From NCBI GenBank assembly GCA_027028665.1, contig JALVIU010000325.1:1-8174 (forward strand): a DNA stretch of 8,174 nucleotides, read 5' to 3'. The notes beneath the pieces are model-generated. The model searched no databases, was not told the DNA's origin, and saw only the letters and a list, made by a program, of their open reading frames with translations. Both the position numbers and the translations under genes were made by a program. This DNA comes from Candidatus Atribacteria bacterium (GTDB lineage Bacteria > Atribacterota > JALVIU01). Below, piece after piece: positions 1-5,801 of the stretch. The first letter of the stretch is position 1, and every line of letters starts with the position of its first letter.

Positions 1-434
1 CCTTTAAATCTACCGCCACTTCCAATATAGAAATCCTCTGTATTTTCCCTTACTACATAGAAATCTATATCATCTGGTGTTTTGTCTTTAAGCGGTGTAT
101 ATAGACCAGGGAAGTACTTGATGGGTCTTAGATTTATATATTGATCGAAATAGAATCTAAGTTTTAAAAGTATCTCTTTTTCTAATACTCCAGGTCTTAC
201 TCTTGGATCTCCTACAGCTCCTAAATATATTGCATCCATATCCTCCATTTCTGAAAGTGCTGTATCAGGAAGAAGTTCTCCTGTTTCAAGATAGTGATCT
301 GCACCAAAGGGATATTCTACCCACTTTATCTTTTCCTTTCCGAATATATCCATTGCTGCATCTATAACTTTCCTGCCTTCCCTTATAATTTCTGGTCCAA
401 TGCCATCACCAGGTATTAATGCAATGTTATACAT
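1..434 (-). CDS. leuB: 3-isopropylmalate dehydrogenase, N-terminal part (cut by window edge)
   Basis: The gene begins with ATG at 434-432 and runs off the left edge, leaving the first 144 residues. The protein belongs to the isocitrate/isopropylmalate dehydrogenase family of NAD-dependent beta-decarboxylating dehydrogenases. Visible family marks are PGDGIGPE near residue 8, the GAVGDPRV strand, the [13 protein letters not shown] segment with the substrate-binding arginines, and VVRENTED. In leucine synthesis the enzyme oxidises and decarboxylates 3-isopropylmalate to 2-ketoisocaproate. The [23 protein letters not shown] style resembles LeuB of actinobacteria and some anaerobes more than E. 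coli LeuB. The start directly follows the leuD stop (TAA 437-435), with Shine-Dalgarno AAGGGGTGA on the minus strand at 450-442, so the two are almost certainly co-translated. Isocitrate, homoisocitrate or tartrate dehydrogenase cannot be excluded from the N-terminus alone, but the leuCD neighbours favour LeuB. Confidence 0.85.
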   Translation of the reverse strand, partial: MYNIALIPGDGIGPEIIREGRKVIDAAMDIFGKEKIKWVEYPFGADHYLETGELLPDTALSEMEDMDAIYLGAVGDPRVRPGVLEKEILLKLRFYFDQYINLRPIKYFPGLYTPLKDKTPDDIDFYVVRENTEDFYIGSGGRFK

Positions 435-944
435 TTATATTTCACCCCTTTCTTTTAACTTTTTTTCTACATAATTTAATAGCCCACCCAACTGGATGAT
501 CTCCTGTAAAAATTCTGGGAATGGTGGTGCCTTATATTCTCTTTGTTTTGTAAGATTTCTAACAATGCCCTTACCTGTATCTATCTCAAGTTCATCACCT
601 GTAGAAATATCTTCAATATCTTCTTCTTTTAGTTCTAATATGGGAAGACCTATATTTATTGCATTTCTATAAAATATTCTTGCAAAGGATTTTGCAAGTA
701 CAGCTCCTACCCCTGCTGCCTTTATAGAAACCGGTGCATGTTCCCTGGAGCTACCAGATCCAAAGTTTTTTCCACCTACTATAAAATCTCCTTCCTTTAC
801 ACTTTTTGCGAAATTGATATCTAAATCCTCTAAACAGTGTTTTGCAAGTTCCTTTGGGTCTGACGTATTTAGATATCTTGCAGGAATAATAAGATCTGTA
901 TCAATATTATCCCCATATTTCCATACCTTACCCTTTAAGATCAT
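435..944 (-). CDS. leuD: 3-isopropylmalate dehydratase small subunit
   Basis: This is the swivel-domain subunit of isopropylmalate isomerase, 169 residues, the normal length for the short LeuD type. With LeuC it interconverts 2-isopropylmalate and 3-isopropylmalate. Visible marks are [14 protein letters not shown] (residues 11-24), the specificity loop YLNTSDP (24-30), the conserved [12 protein letters not shown] (60-71) and the [15 protein letters not shown] block (87-101). From memory, YLNTSDP is the form seen in clostridial LeuD, whereas methanogen homoaconitase small subunits carry YLRTTDP. That supports an isopropylmalate rather than a homocitrate substrate. The ATG overlaps the leuC stop in an ATGA (941-944), and a strong Shine-Dalgarno (AGAGGAGGT, complement of 951-959) lies inside the leuC 3' end, a typical translational coupling. 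Homoaconitase or citramalate-pathway isomerase activity remains possible. Confidence 0.92.
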   Translation of the reverse strand: MILKGKVWKYGDNIDTDLIIPARYLNTSDPKELAKHCLEDLDINFAKSVKEGDFIVGGKNFGSGSSREHAPVSIKAAGVGAVLAKSFARIFYRNAINIGLPILELKEEDIEDISTGDELEIDTGKGIVRNLTKQREYKAPPFPEFLQEIIQLGGLLNYVEKKLKERGEI

Positions 945-2203
945 AGTTCTACCTCCTCTGGGCTTCCTATCCTACCAAGAATTGCAGATGCAGCAGCTAT
1001 GGCAGGACTTGCCAGATATACCTCACTCTCTGGATGCCCCATTCTTCCTACAAAATTTCTATTTGTAGTAGATATTGCCCTTTCTCCCTTTGCCAGTACT
1101 CCCATGTGACCACCAAGACATGGACCACATGTAGGTGCAGAGACAGTAGCACCTGCTTCCATAAATATATCTATTAGCCCTCTTCTCATAGCTTCTCTAT
1201 AGATTTTCGGTGTAGCGGGAATAACTATCATTCTTACATCTGGATGGATCTTCTTTCCTTTGAGAATTTGGGCTGCAAGCTCCAGATCCTCAAGCTTTCC
1301 GTTAGTACACGAACCTATAAAGGCTTGATCTATTTTTATATTACCTACTTCGCTTATAGGCTTTGTATTCTCTGGTAAATGTGGAAATGCAACTTGTGGC
1401 TCAATCTTACTTACATCAAATTCATAGACCTCTGCATATTGGGCATCTTTATCACTCTTATAGATTTTGTATGGCCATTTTGCTATATCTTTAATATACA
1501 TCTCTGTCACATCATCTGGTTCTATTATGCCTGTCTTTCCACCTGCCTCAATTGCCATATTCGTTATTGTAGCCCTTGCATCCATACTAAGATTATTTAT
1601 AACTTCTCCTGTAAACTCCATTACCTTGTATGTAGCACCTGCCACACCTATTTTTCCTATGGTATATAAAATTAAGTCTTTTGATGTAACCCATTTCCCC
1701 ATCTTCCCATAGTATATAAACTTTATTGTCTCAGGTACCTTGAGCCATACCTCTCCAAGTGCAACAGCTGCTGCAAAGTCTGTGCTACCTACTCCTGTTG
1801 CAAATGCACCAAATGCTCCAAGGGTACATGTGTGAGAATCTGCCCCTACTATGAGCATTCCTGGAAGGGCTATACCTTCTTCTGGTAATAGTACATGTTC
1901 TATCCCCATTCTTCCTACTTCGAAGTAATTTTTTATACCGTATTTCTTTGCAAACTCTCGTACTTTTTTGCATTGTTCTGCAGATTTTATATCTTTATTT
2001 GGTGCGAAATGGTCTGGTATAAGTCCTACCCTTTCTGGATCAAAAACCTTTTTTAATCCTAAGTTTTCCAGATGGTTTATCGCAAGTGGGGCAGTAATAT
2101 CATTTGCATAGGCAAAATCTACCTTTGCTTTTACTATTTCACCTACGATTACCTCTCTCCCTACATGTGCGGAGATAATCTTCTCGGCAATGGTTTGTCC
2201 CAT
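941..2203 (-). CDS. leuC: 3-isopropylmalate dehydratase large subunit (short, archaeal/LeuC2 type)
   Basis: This is the catalytic, 4Fe-4S-carrying subunit of isopropylmalate isomerase (aconitase superfamily). At 420 residues it is of the short type paired with a separate LeuD, against about 466 for E. coli LeuC. The three cluster ligands are visible: C299 in GSCTNG, and C359 and C362 in [10 protein letters not shown]. The [12 protein letters not shown] block (121-132) and the C-terminal [20 protein letters not shown] segment (381-400) are also family hallmarks. It is the first gene of the minus-strand leuC-leuD-leuB operon and starts at ATG 2203-2201, with Shine-Dalgarno AAAGGAGG (complement of 2209-2216) six bases ahead. 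A promoter lies just upstream. The short leader leaves no room for a T-box or leucine attenuator, so control is probably at the promoter. Homoaconitase is the main alternative, since sequence separates the two enzymes poorly. Confidence 0.92.
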   Translation of the reverse strand: MGQTIAEKIISAHVGREVIVGEIVKAKVDFAYANDITAPLAINHLENLGLKKVFDPERVGLIPDHFAPNKDIKSAEQCKKVREFAKKYGIKNYFEVGRMGIEHVLLPEEGIALPGMLIVGADSHTCTLGAFGAFATGVGSTDFAAAVALGEVWLKVPETIKFIYYGKMGKWVTSKDLILYTIGKIGVAGATYKVMEFTGEVINNLSMDARATITNMAIEAGGKTGIIEPDDVTEMYIKDIAKWPYKIYKSDKDAQYAEVYEFDVSKIEPQVAFPHLPENTKPISEVGNIKIDQAFIGSCTNGKLEDLELAAQILKGKKIHPDVRMIVIPATPKIYREAMRRGLIDIFMEAGATVSAPTCGPCLGGHMGVLAKGERAISTTNRNFVGRMGHPESEVYLASPAIAAASAILGRIGSPEEVEL

Positions 2204-2233
2204 ACTCGCCTCCTTTGTATTAATTTATACAAT

Positions 2234-2262
2234 ACTCTAACTTAAATTTATTCAACTGTCAA
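2234..2262 (-). promoter_or_regulatory. Promoter of the leuCDB operon
   Basis: On the minus strand, TTGACA (2262-2257) is followed by a 17-base spacer and TAGAGT (2239-2234, four of six matches to TATAAT). This predicts transcription starting near 2227 and a leader of about 24 bases carrying the leuC Shine-Dalgarno. The -35 box is one arm of the palindrome TGTCAAgTTGACA shared with the divergent promoter. Confidence 0.65.
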
Positions 2263-2263
2263 G

Positions 2264-2292
2264 TTGACATTATCCTTTTATTGTGTTAATTT
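2264..2292 (+). promoter_or_regulatory. Divergent promoter for the metallopeptidase gene, predicting a near-leaderless mRNA
   Basis: On the plus strand, TTGACA (2264-2269), a 17-base spacer and TAATTT (2287-2292) make a promoter. The -10 is weak but is preceded by TG one base upstream (2284-2285), an extended -10 element. The expected start is near 2299, about three bases before the ATG at 2302, and no Shine-Dalgarno is present. The -35 is the other arm of the shared palindrome at 2257-2269. Confidence 0.55.
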
Positions 2293-2301
2293 TATCTTAA
2301 A

Positions 2302-2661
2302 ATGAAAGTTTCTATGGAAGAATTTGAGAAAATAATAGAGAAGGCATTTGCAAATTTGCCTGATTACTTTAAGGAAAAATTAGAGAATATCACTATTTTT
2401 GTAGAAGAATACCCAGATTTTTTGAATCCTCAGCAGAGATTTTTCTTACTTGGACTTTATAGAGGTGTACCTTATCCTAAAAGGGGCATTTATTATGGGA
2501 ATGTTTTACCAGATACCATTACTATATATAAGGCCCCTATAGAAGCTCAGGTATCCAATATGGATGAACTTATCAGGCTTGTGGAAAAGGTGCTTTATCA
2601 TGAGATTGGTCACTATTTTGGATTCTCCGATGATGAATTATATCGTATTATGGGCAGATAG
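2302..2661 (+). CDS. Small zinc metallopeptidase family protein (DUF1025/Zincin_1)
   Basis: This 119-residue protein has no signal peptide or membrane segment and is probably cytoplasmic. Near the C-terminus it carries HEIGHYFGFSDDE: H100 and H104 as zinc ligands, E101 as the catalytic glutamate, and D110 as the likely third ligand (HExxHxxGxxD pattern). The N-terminal MEEFEKIIEKAFANLPDYF segment and GLYRGVP (51-57) fit the minimal-zincin family formerly called DUF1025, whose members are 110-140 residues and whose substrates are unknown. The ATG at 2302 has no Shine-Dalgarno; an in-frame ATG at 2314 is possible but also lacks a good one. The gene stands alone between the divergent leu operon and the suf genes, which have their own promoter about 20 bases after its stop. 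A role in leucine or Fe-S metabolism is not implied. Confidence 0.85.
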   Translation: MKVSMEEFEKIIEKAFANLPDYFKEKLENITIFVEEYPDFLNPQQRFFLLGLYRGVPYPKRGIYYGNVLPDTITIYKAPIEAQVSNMDELIRLVEKVLYHEIGHYFGFSDDELYRIMGR

Positions 2662-2666
2662 TATAG

Positions 2667-2695
2667 TTGACTAAAATGGTATAATATATTATAGA
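2667..2695 (+). promoter_or_regulatory. Promoter region of sufCB
   Basis: Two overlapping candidates are visible. One is an extended -10, TGG followed by perfect TATAAT at 2680-2685 (TG at 2677-2678), with no good -35. The other is TTGACT (2667-2672), a 17-base spacer and TATAGA (2690-2695). Either gives a 5' leader of roughly 20-30 bases before sufC. No clear Fur or IscR-like operator palindrome was recognised. Confidence 0.6.
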
Positions 2696-2721
2696 GAAAA
2701 ATTTGTATATAAAAGGGGGAT

Positions 2722-3459
2722 ATGATGCTCGAGATAAAACATTTAGAGGTAGAAGTAAATAACCGTAAAATCTTGAAGGATATAAATCTTACGATAAAAA
2801 AGGGTGAAGTGCATGCACTTTTTGGTCCAAATGGAATAGGTAAGACGAGTCTTTTAAATACTATAATGGGACTTTCAGGCTATAAGATAACAAAAGGTGA
2901 GATAATATTTAAAGGAAAAAAGATAAACGATCTATCCATAGATGAAAGGGCAAGGCTTGGAATAGGGATGCTTTTTCAAAGACCTCCTGTAGTAAGAGGA
3001 GTAAAGATGAGGCAGATGGTAGCCCTTGCGTCTGGAAAGACTTTAAAAGATGAGCATATAGAAGCCTTAGCAAAAGAGCTCCAGATGGATGAATTTTTAT
3101 CACGGGATGTAAACTTAGGTTTTTCCGGGGGTGAAGTGAAACGCGCAGAGGTATTGCAGCTTCTTGCCCAATCTCCCGATCTTGCACTTTTAGATGAGCC
3201 TGAATCAGGGGTAGATATAGAAAATATATCTATACTTGGATATGCTCTAAATAGATTATTGCAAAAAGATTTGCCTATAATGGAAAGGAAGAGGTCTGCA
3301 CTTATCATTACACATACAGGGCATATCTTAAAATACGTAGTTGCAGATGTTGGGCATATTATGCTTAATGGAAGGATAATATGTACGGGACATCCTGAAG
3401 AAATCTTGCAGGATATAAAAAAATTTGGTTATAAGGAGTGTGAGCTATGTCACAGGTAG
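2722..3459 (+). CDS. sufC: Fe-S cluster assembly ATPase SufC
   Basis: This is the cytosolic ABC-type ATPase of the SUF iron-sulfur cluster machinery; it powers conformational change in the SufB-containing scaffold and is not a transporter. All ABC motifs are present: Walker A GPNGIGKTS (35-43), Q-loop Q86, signature FSGGEVKRAE (134-143), Walker B LALLDEPESGVD (154-165) and H-loop H198. FSGGExKR and DEPxSGVD are typical of SufC. Length (245) is normal. Two ATGs are adjacent (2722 and 2725). The Shine-Dalgarno AGGGGGA (2714-2720) is only one base from the first, so translation probably begins at 2725 as MLEIKHLEV. The last residues, CELCHR, give an uncommon C-terminal CxxC (C240, C243). The 3' end overlaps sufB by 13 bases, indicating coupled expression. 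Confidence 0.95.
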   Translation: MMLEIKHLEVEVNNRKILKDINLTIKKGEVHALFGPNGIGKTSLLNTIMGLSGYKITKGEIIFKGKKINDLSIDERARLGIGMLFQRPPVVRGVKMRQMVALASGKTLKDEHIEALAKELQMDEFLSRDVNLGFSGGEVKRAEVLQLLAQSPDLALLDEPESGVDIENISILGYALNRLLQKDLPIMERKRSALIITHTGHILKYVVADVGHIMLNGRIICTGHPEEILQDIKKFGYKECELCHR

Positions 3460-4610
3460 GATTTGAAAAATTTATAGTGCCTGATGAGGATGAATATAAA
3501 AAGATAGAAACTATAGAGGAGCTTACAGAGGAAGATAAAGAGAGCTTAGCAAAGGCAGGAATTGTACCAGAGGATAAAGATAAGGCAGGAAATTTTGTCC
3601 AGATGGACCAGAGTGTTGTATATAATAAATCTTTTATTGATGGTGTTGAAATCCTTGGTATAAGAGAGGCGCTTAAAAAATATGATTGGCTATGGGATTA
3701 TTACTGGAAGATTTTAGAAAAAGACAAGGATGAATATACACAGCTTTCTGATCAGCTTCCTACAGATGGTTACTTTATAAGAGTTAGAAAGGGGGTAAGA
3801 CCTCCATTTCCTATCCAGTCCTGTCTTTATCTTAAAAAGGATAATGCAATACAAAGTGTACATAGTATAGTGATAGTGGAAGAGGGTGCACATGTAATGA
3901 TAAATAGTGGGTGTACCTTAAGCAACCTTGTAAAAGAGGGTGTACATATAGGGATATCTGAATTTTATGTAGGAAAGAATGCATATTTAGAGTTTACTAT
4001 GGTACACAGTTGGGCAGATGAATTTATTACCCGCCCTCGCACAGCCATTAGGGTAGAAGAAGGGGGGAGATTTGTTTCAAACTATATATCCCTTGGCCCT
4101 GTAAAATCTATAGAGAGCTATCCTACAGCATATCTTGTAGGAAAAGAGGCAAGTGCATATTTCAATAGCATACTTTATGCACCACCTGGTTCCCTCCTTG
4201 ACGTAGGTGGAAGGATAGTATTTAAAGCAGAAAAGACAAAAGGGGAAATCATATCTCGTACTGTAAGTGGTGGTGGAAAGGTTATTGCAAGGGGTCATCT
4301 TGTAGGTGATGCACCAAAGATCAAGGCACATCTTGAATGTGATGGCCTTATAATAAAAGAAGGGGGTATTATCCATGCTGTGCCTGAGCTTGAAGGAAGA
4401 AATCCTGATGTGGAGATGTCTCATGAGGCAGCAGTAGGAAAGATAGCAGAAGAAGAAATAGAATATCTCATGGCACGAGGTATATCCCGTGAAGAGGCTA
4501 TATCCTTGATAATTAGAGGATTTTTGGATACAAGTAGTATGAATCTTCCACCAAGGACACAATTAGAGGTAAACATGGCTCTTAAACAACTCGAAGAAAA
4601 AGGATTTTAA
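3447..4610 (+). CDS. sufB: Fe-S cluster scaffold protein SufB (short form)
   Basis: This is the scaffold of the SUF system, on which a new Fe-S cluster is assembled before transfer to apoproteins. It has 387 residues, clearly shorter than E. coli SufB (495), and resembles the compact archaeal or minimal-SUF form. The C-terminal core is well kept: C298 in HLECDG aligns with the essential cysteine of E. coli SufB (C405), and SHEAAVGKI (325-333) contains the HE pair corresponding to H433/E434. The ISREEAISLIIRGFLD helix (346-361) is also typical. These residues point to SufB rather than SufD. The start is supported by AAGGAG at 3433-3438, inside sufC. No sufD, sufS, sufU or sufE follows; the next gene is a tRNA with its own promoter, so sufCB looks like a two-gene unit. 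A SufB2C2 complex is the natural inference. Confidence 0.93.
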   Translation: MSQVGFEKFIVPDEDEYKKIETIEELTEEDKESLAKAGIVPEDKDKAGNFVQMDQSVVYNKSFIDGVEILGIREALKKYDWLWDYYWKILEKDKDEYTQLSDQLPTDGYFIRVRKGVRPPFPIQSCLYLKKDNAIQSVHSIVIVEEGAHVMINSGCTLSNLVKEGVHIGISEFYVGKNAYLEFTMVHSWADEFITRPRTAIRVEEGGRFVSNYISLGPVKSIESYPTAYLVGKEASAYFNSILYAPPGSLLDVGGRIVFKAEKTKGEIISRTVSGGGKVIARGHLVGDAPKIKAHLECDGLIIKEGGIIHAVPELEGRNPDVEMSHEAAVGKIAEEEIEYLMARGISREEAISLIIRGFLDTSSMNLPPRTQLEVNMALKQLEEKGF

Positions 4611-4615
4611 AGGTA

Positions 4616-4644
4616 TTGATTTTATTTTGAACTTGGTATATAAT
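4616..4644 (+). promoter_or_regulatory. Promoter for tRNA-Arg (and probably tadA)
   Basis: TTGATT (4616-4621), a 17-base spacer and perfect TATAAT (4639-4644) lie between the sufB stop and the tRNA. The predicted start near 4651 leaves about seven bases before the mature tRNA 5' end, as expected for a stable RNA promoter. No hairpin terminator separates it from sufB. Confidence 0.75.
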
Positions 4645-4657
4645 ATATACGACAAGT

Positions 4658-4731
4658 GCGCCCGTGGCTCAATTGGATAGAGCGACGGACTACGGATCCG
4701 TAGGCTGAGGGTTCGAATCCTTCCGGGCGCG
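4658..4731 (+). tRNA. tRNA-Arg (anticodon ACG)
   Basis: A complete cloverleaf of 74 bases including the discriminator. The acceptor GCGCCCG/CGGGCGC is fully paired, the D stem is GCTC/GAGC, and the anticodon stem ACGGA/TCCGT encloses loop CTACGGA with ACG at 4692-4694. The T arm GAGGG-TTCGAAT-CCTTC has one G-U pair. The discriminator is G4731 and CCA is not encoded, so a CCA-adding enzyme is needed. In bacteria A34 of this tRNA is deaminated to inosine by TadA, letting it read CGU, CGC and CGA; tadA begins 23 bases downstream. A run of seven T (4733-4739) follows almost directly. Confidence 0.97.
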
Positions 4732-4754
4732 CTTTTTTTATTGTCTATGAAACC

Positions 4755-5258
4755 ATGAATGATAAAGATATAGCTTTTATGAGAGAGGCTCTTAATGAGG
4801 CAAAAATTGCATATAGAAAAGATGAGGTCCCAATAGGTGCTGTAGTTGTAAGAGATAGCAAAATTATAGGGCGGGGTCATAATCTTAGAGAGTCACTAAA
4901 GGACCCTACTGCCCATGCAGAACTTATTGCTATACGAGAGGCCTCAAGGAGCATAGGGGATTGGCGCTTAGAGGATACTACTTTGTATGTAACCCTTGAG
5001 CCCTGTATTATGTGTGCAGGTGCCATCCTTCTCTCTCGTATTCCAAGGGTTGTATTTGGTGCAGAGGATAAAAAAGGTGGGGCACTGGTAAGTTTGTTAC
5101 ATGTATTTGATACCCCAGGTCTAAACCATAAGGTGGTGTATGAGGGCGGGGTCTTAGAGGAGGAATCGAGAAGGCTTTTAAAGGAGTTCTTTAAGGCATT
5201 GCGAAATAAGGAGAAGTGGCCGAGCCTGGCCGAAGGCGCTCGACTCGAAATCGAGTAG
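4755..5258 (+). CDS. tadA: tRNA(adenine-34) deaminase TadA
   Basis: TadA is the zinc-dependent deaminase that turns the wobble adenosine of tRNA-Arg(ACG) into inosine. Catalytic features are clear: H54 and E56 in DPTAHAE (zinc ligand and proton shuttle) and PCIMC with zinc ligands C84 and C87. The PIGAVVV segment (26-32) and VVFGAEDKKGGA further identify it. At 167 residues it equals E. coli TadA in length. The start is ATG 4755, which follows tRNA-Arg closely and has no Shine-Dalgarno; a second in-frame ATG (4779) has none either. The oddity is the 3' end: codons for the last 16 residues (EKWPSLAEGARLEIE and the base before it) and the TAG stop (5256-5258) lie in the tRNA-Ser(CGA) gene, a 49-base overlap. 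The family core appears to end near FFKALRNK, so this tail is probably dispensable. Confidence 0.95.
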   Translation: MNDKDIAFMREALNEAKIAYRKDEVPIGAVVVRDSKIIGRGHNLRESLKDPTAHAELIAIREASRSIGDWRLEDTTLYVTLEPCIMCAGAILLSRIPRVVFGAEDKKGGALVSLLHVFDTPGLNHKVVYEGGVLEEESRRLLKEFFKALRNKEKWPSLAEGARLEIE

Positions 5259-5294
5259 GCATTTGCCTCGTGGGTTCGAATCCCACCTTCTCCG
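5210..5294 (+). tRNA. tRNA-Ser (anticodon CGA), overlapping the end of tadA
   Basis: A class II tRNA of 85 bases including discriminator G5294. The acceptor GGAGAAG/CTTCTCC is fully paired, the anticodon stem CTCGA/TCGAG encloses loop CTCGAAA with CGA at 5246-5248, a variable arm with GGC/GCC follows, and the T arm is GTGGG-TTCGAAT-CCCAC. It reads UCG. CCA is not encoded, and six T (5295-5300) follow the discriminator. The first 49 bases are also tadA coding sequence, with the tadA stop in the variable region. No convincing separate promoter was seen just upstream within tadA, so it may be processed from the tRNA-Arg/tadA transcript. Confidence 0.96.
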
Positions 5295-5329
5295 TTTTTT
5301 CAAAAGGATAACTTTTTGTTATAATTATC

Positions 5330-5358
5330 TTGACATAATTTGCGAAAGGCACTATAAT
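5330..5358 (+). promoter_or_regulatory. Consensus promoter upstream of tRNA-Ser(GGA), SRP RNA and dnaX
   Basis: TTGACA (5330-5335), a 17-base spacer and TATAAT (5353-5358) give a perfect match to the sigma-70 consensus. The start is expected near 5365, about 35 bases before the tRNA. As no comparable promoter is seen before the SRP RNA or dnaX, it probably drives tRNA-Ser(GGA), the SRP RNA and, by readthrough, dnaX-ybaB-recR. Confidence 0.85.
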
Positions 5359-5399
5359 ATACTGTAGTTTGAAAAAATAGGATATAAGGATAATTTAAT

Positions 5400-5487
5400 G
5401 GAGAGGTGGCTGAGTCTGGCCGAAGGCGCTCGCCTGGAGAGCGAGTAGACAGTTCCTGTCTCGTGGGTTCAAATCCCACCCTCTCCG
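5400..5487 (+). tRNA. tRNA-Ser (anticodon GGA)
   Basis: A class II tRNA of 88 bases including discriminator G5487. The acceptor is GGAGAGG/CCTCTCC, the anticodon stem CTCGC/GCGAG encloses loop CTGGAGA with GGA at 5436-5438, a variable arm with GACAG/CTGTC follows, and the T arm is GTGGG-TTCAAAT-CCCAC. It reads UCC and UCU. CCA is not encoded, and a T6-A-T5 tract (5488-5499) follows. Its 5' half is nearly identical to tRNA-Ser(CGA) 190 bases upstream, as expected for isoacceptors sharing SerRS identity. Confidence 0.97.
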
Positions 5488-5511
5488 TTTTTTATTTTTG
5501 GGTTTAAAATT

Positions 5512-5788
5512 TGTGGCCGTGCTAAGCGGGGAGCTAGCGGTGCCCTGTACCCGCAATCCGCTATAGCGGGGCTGAACTCCCAGCAAGAGGTCCCTTCTTG
5601 CTACAAGGCTGACTCTCTGGGGAGGTGTTGAGGACCGGAGCCTGTGCAATAGAGGCTTGCAAACCCCGTCAGGTCCGGAAGGAAGCAGCGGTAAGCAATG
5701 TCCTCTATGTGCCTCAGGGTCCTCTGGTCTGAGCTTTCCCAGGGAGGATCGCTTGTAGTAATGGATCGAAGCTGGGTGCACGGCCACA
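5512..5788 (+). ncRNA. ffs: Signal recognition particle RNA, long Alu-containing (Bacillus-like) type
   Basis: About 277 bases closed by a perfect terminal helix: TGTGGCCGTGC (5512-5522) pairs with GCACGGCCACA (5778-5788). The 5' part is an Alu domain very like Bacillus scRNA (GCTAAGCGGGGAG, then GGTGCCCTGTACCCGCAATC). The S domain holds the highly conserved Ffh-binding hairpin at 5668-5694, with GTCAGGTCC, tetraloop GGAA (5677-5680), GGAAGCAG and GGTAA. The RNA binds Ffh and targets nascent membrane and secreted proteins to FtsY and the translocon; the Alu domain is associated with translation arrest. Its place between tadA and dnaX matches Bacillus. No good promoter lies directly upstream, so it is probably processed from the transcript starting near 5365. 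Confidence 0.96.
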
Positions 5789-5801
5789 TTTTAGGATGTG
5801 G
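5784..5801 (+). promoter_or_regulatory. Possible hairpin between SRP RNA 3' end and dnaX ribosome-binding site
   Basis: CCACAT (5784-5789) and ATGTGG (5796-5801) can pair with a six-base loop TTTAGG. The 5' arm is the last part of the SRP RNA terminal helix; the 3' arm covers the GTG at 5798 and the first bases of the dnaX Shine-Dalgarno GGAGGT. The hairpin and the complete SRP helix cannot form together. A regulatory effect is inference only. Confidence 0.35.

Noticed and set aside
814-1068. Plus-strand open frame of 84 codons opposite leuD and leuC, with others at 1379-1712
   Set aside because: They lie antisense to well-conserved leu genes, have no ribosome site or promoter, and the translations look like complement noise rich in Cys, Tyr and Ser.
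2204-2228. T-box or leucine attenuator before leuC
   Set aside because: The predicted leader is only about 24 bases, with no specifier loop, leader peptide or terminator.
4077-4562. Minus-strand open frame of 161 codons opposite sufB
   Set aside because: Its product is low-complexity and Cys/Tyr-rich, with no recognisable domain; it is the shadow of sufB.
5210-5487. Near-identical repeat of about 35 bases at 5210-5243 and 5400-5433 as a mobile or att-type repeat
   Set aside because: These are the conserved 5' halves of two tRNA-Ser isoacceptors; no integrase or inserted genes lie between them.
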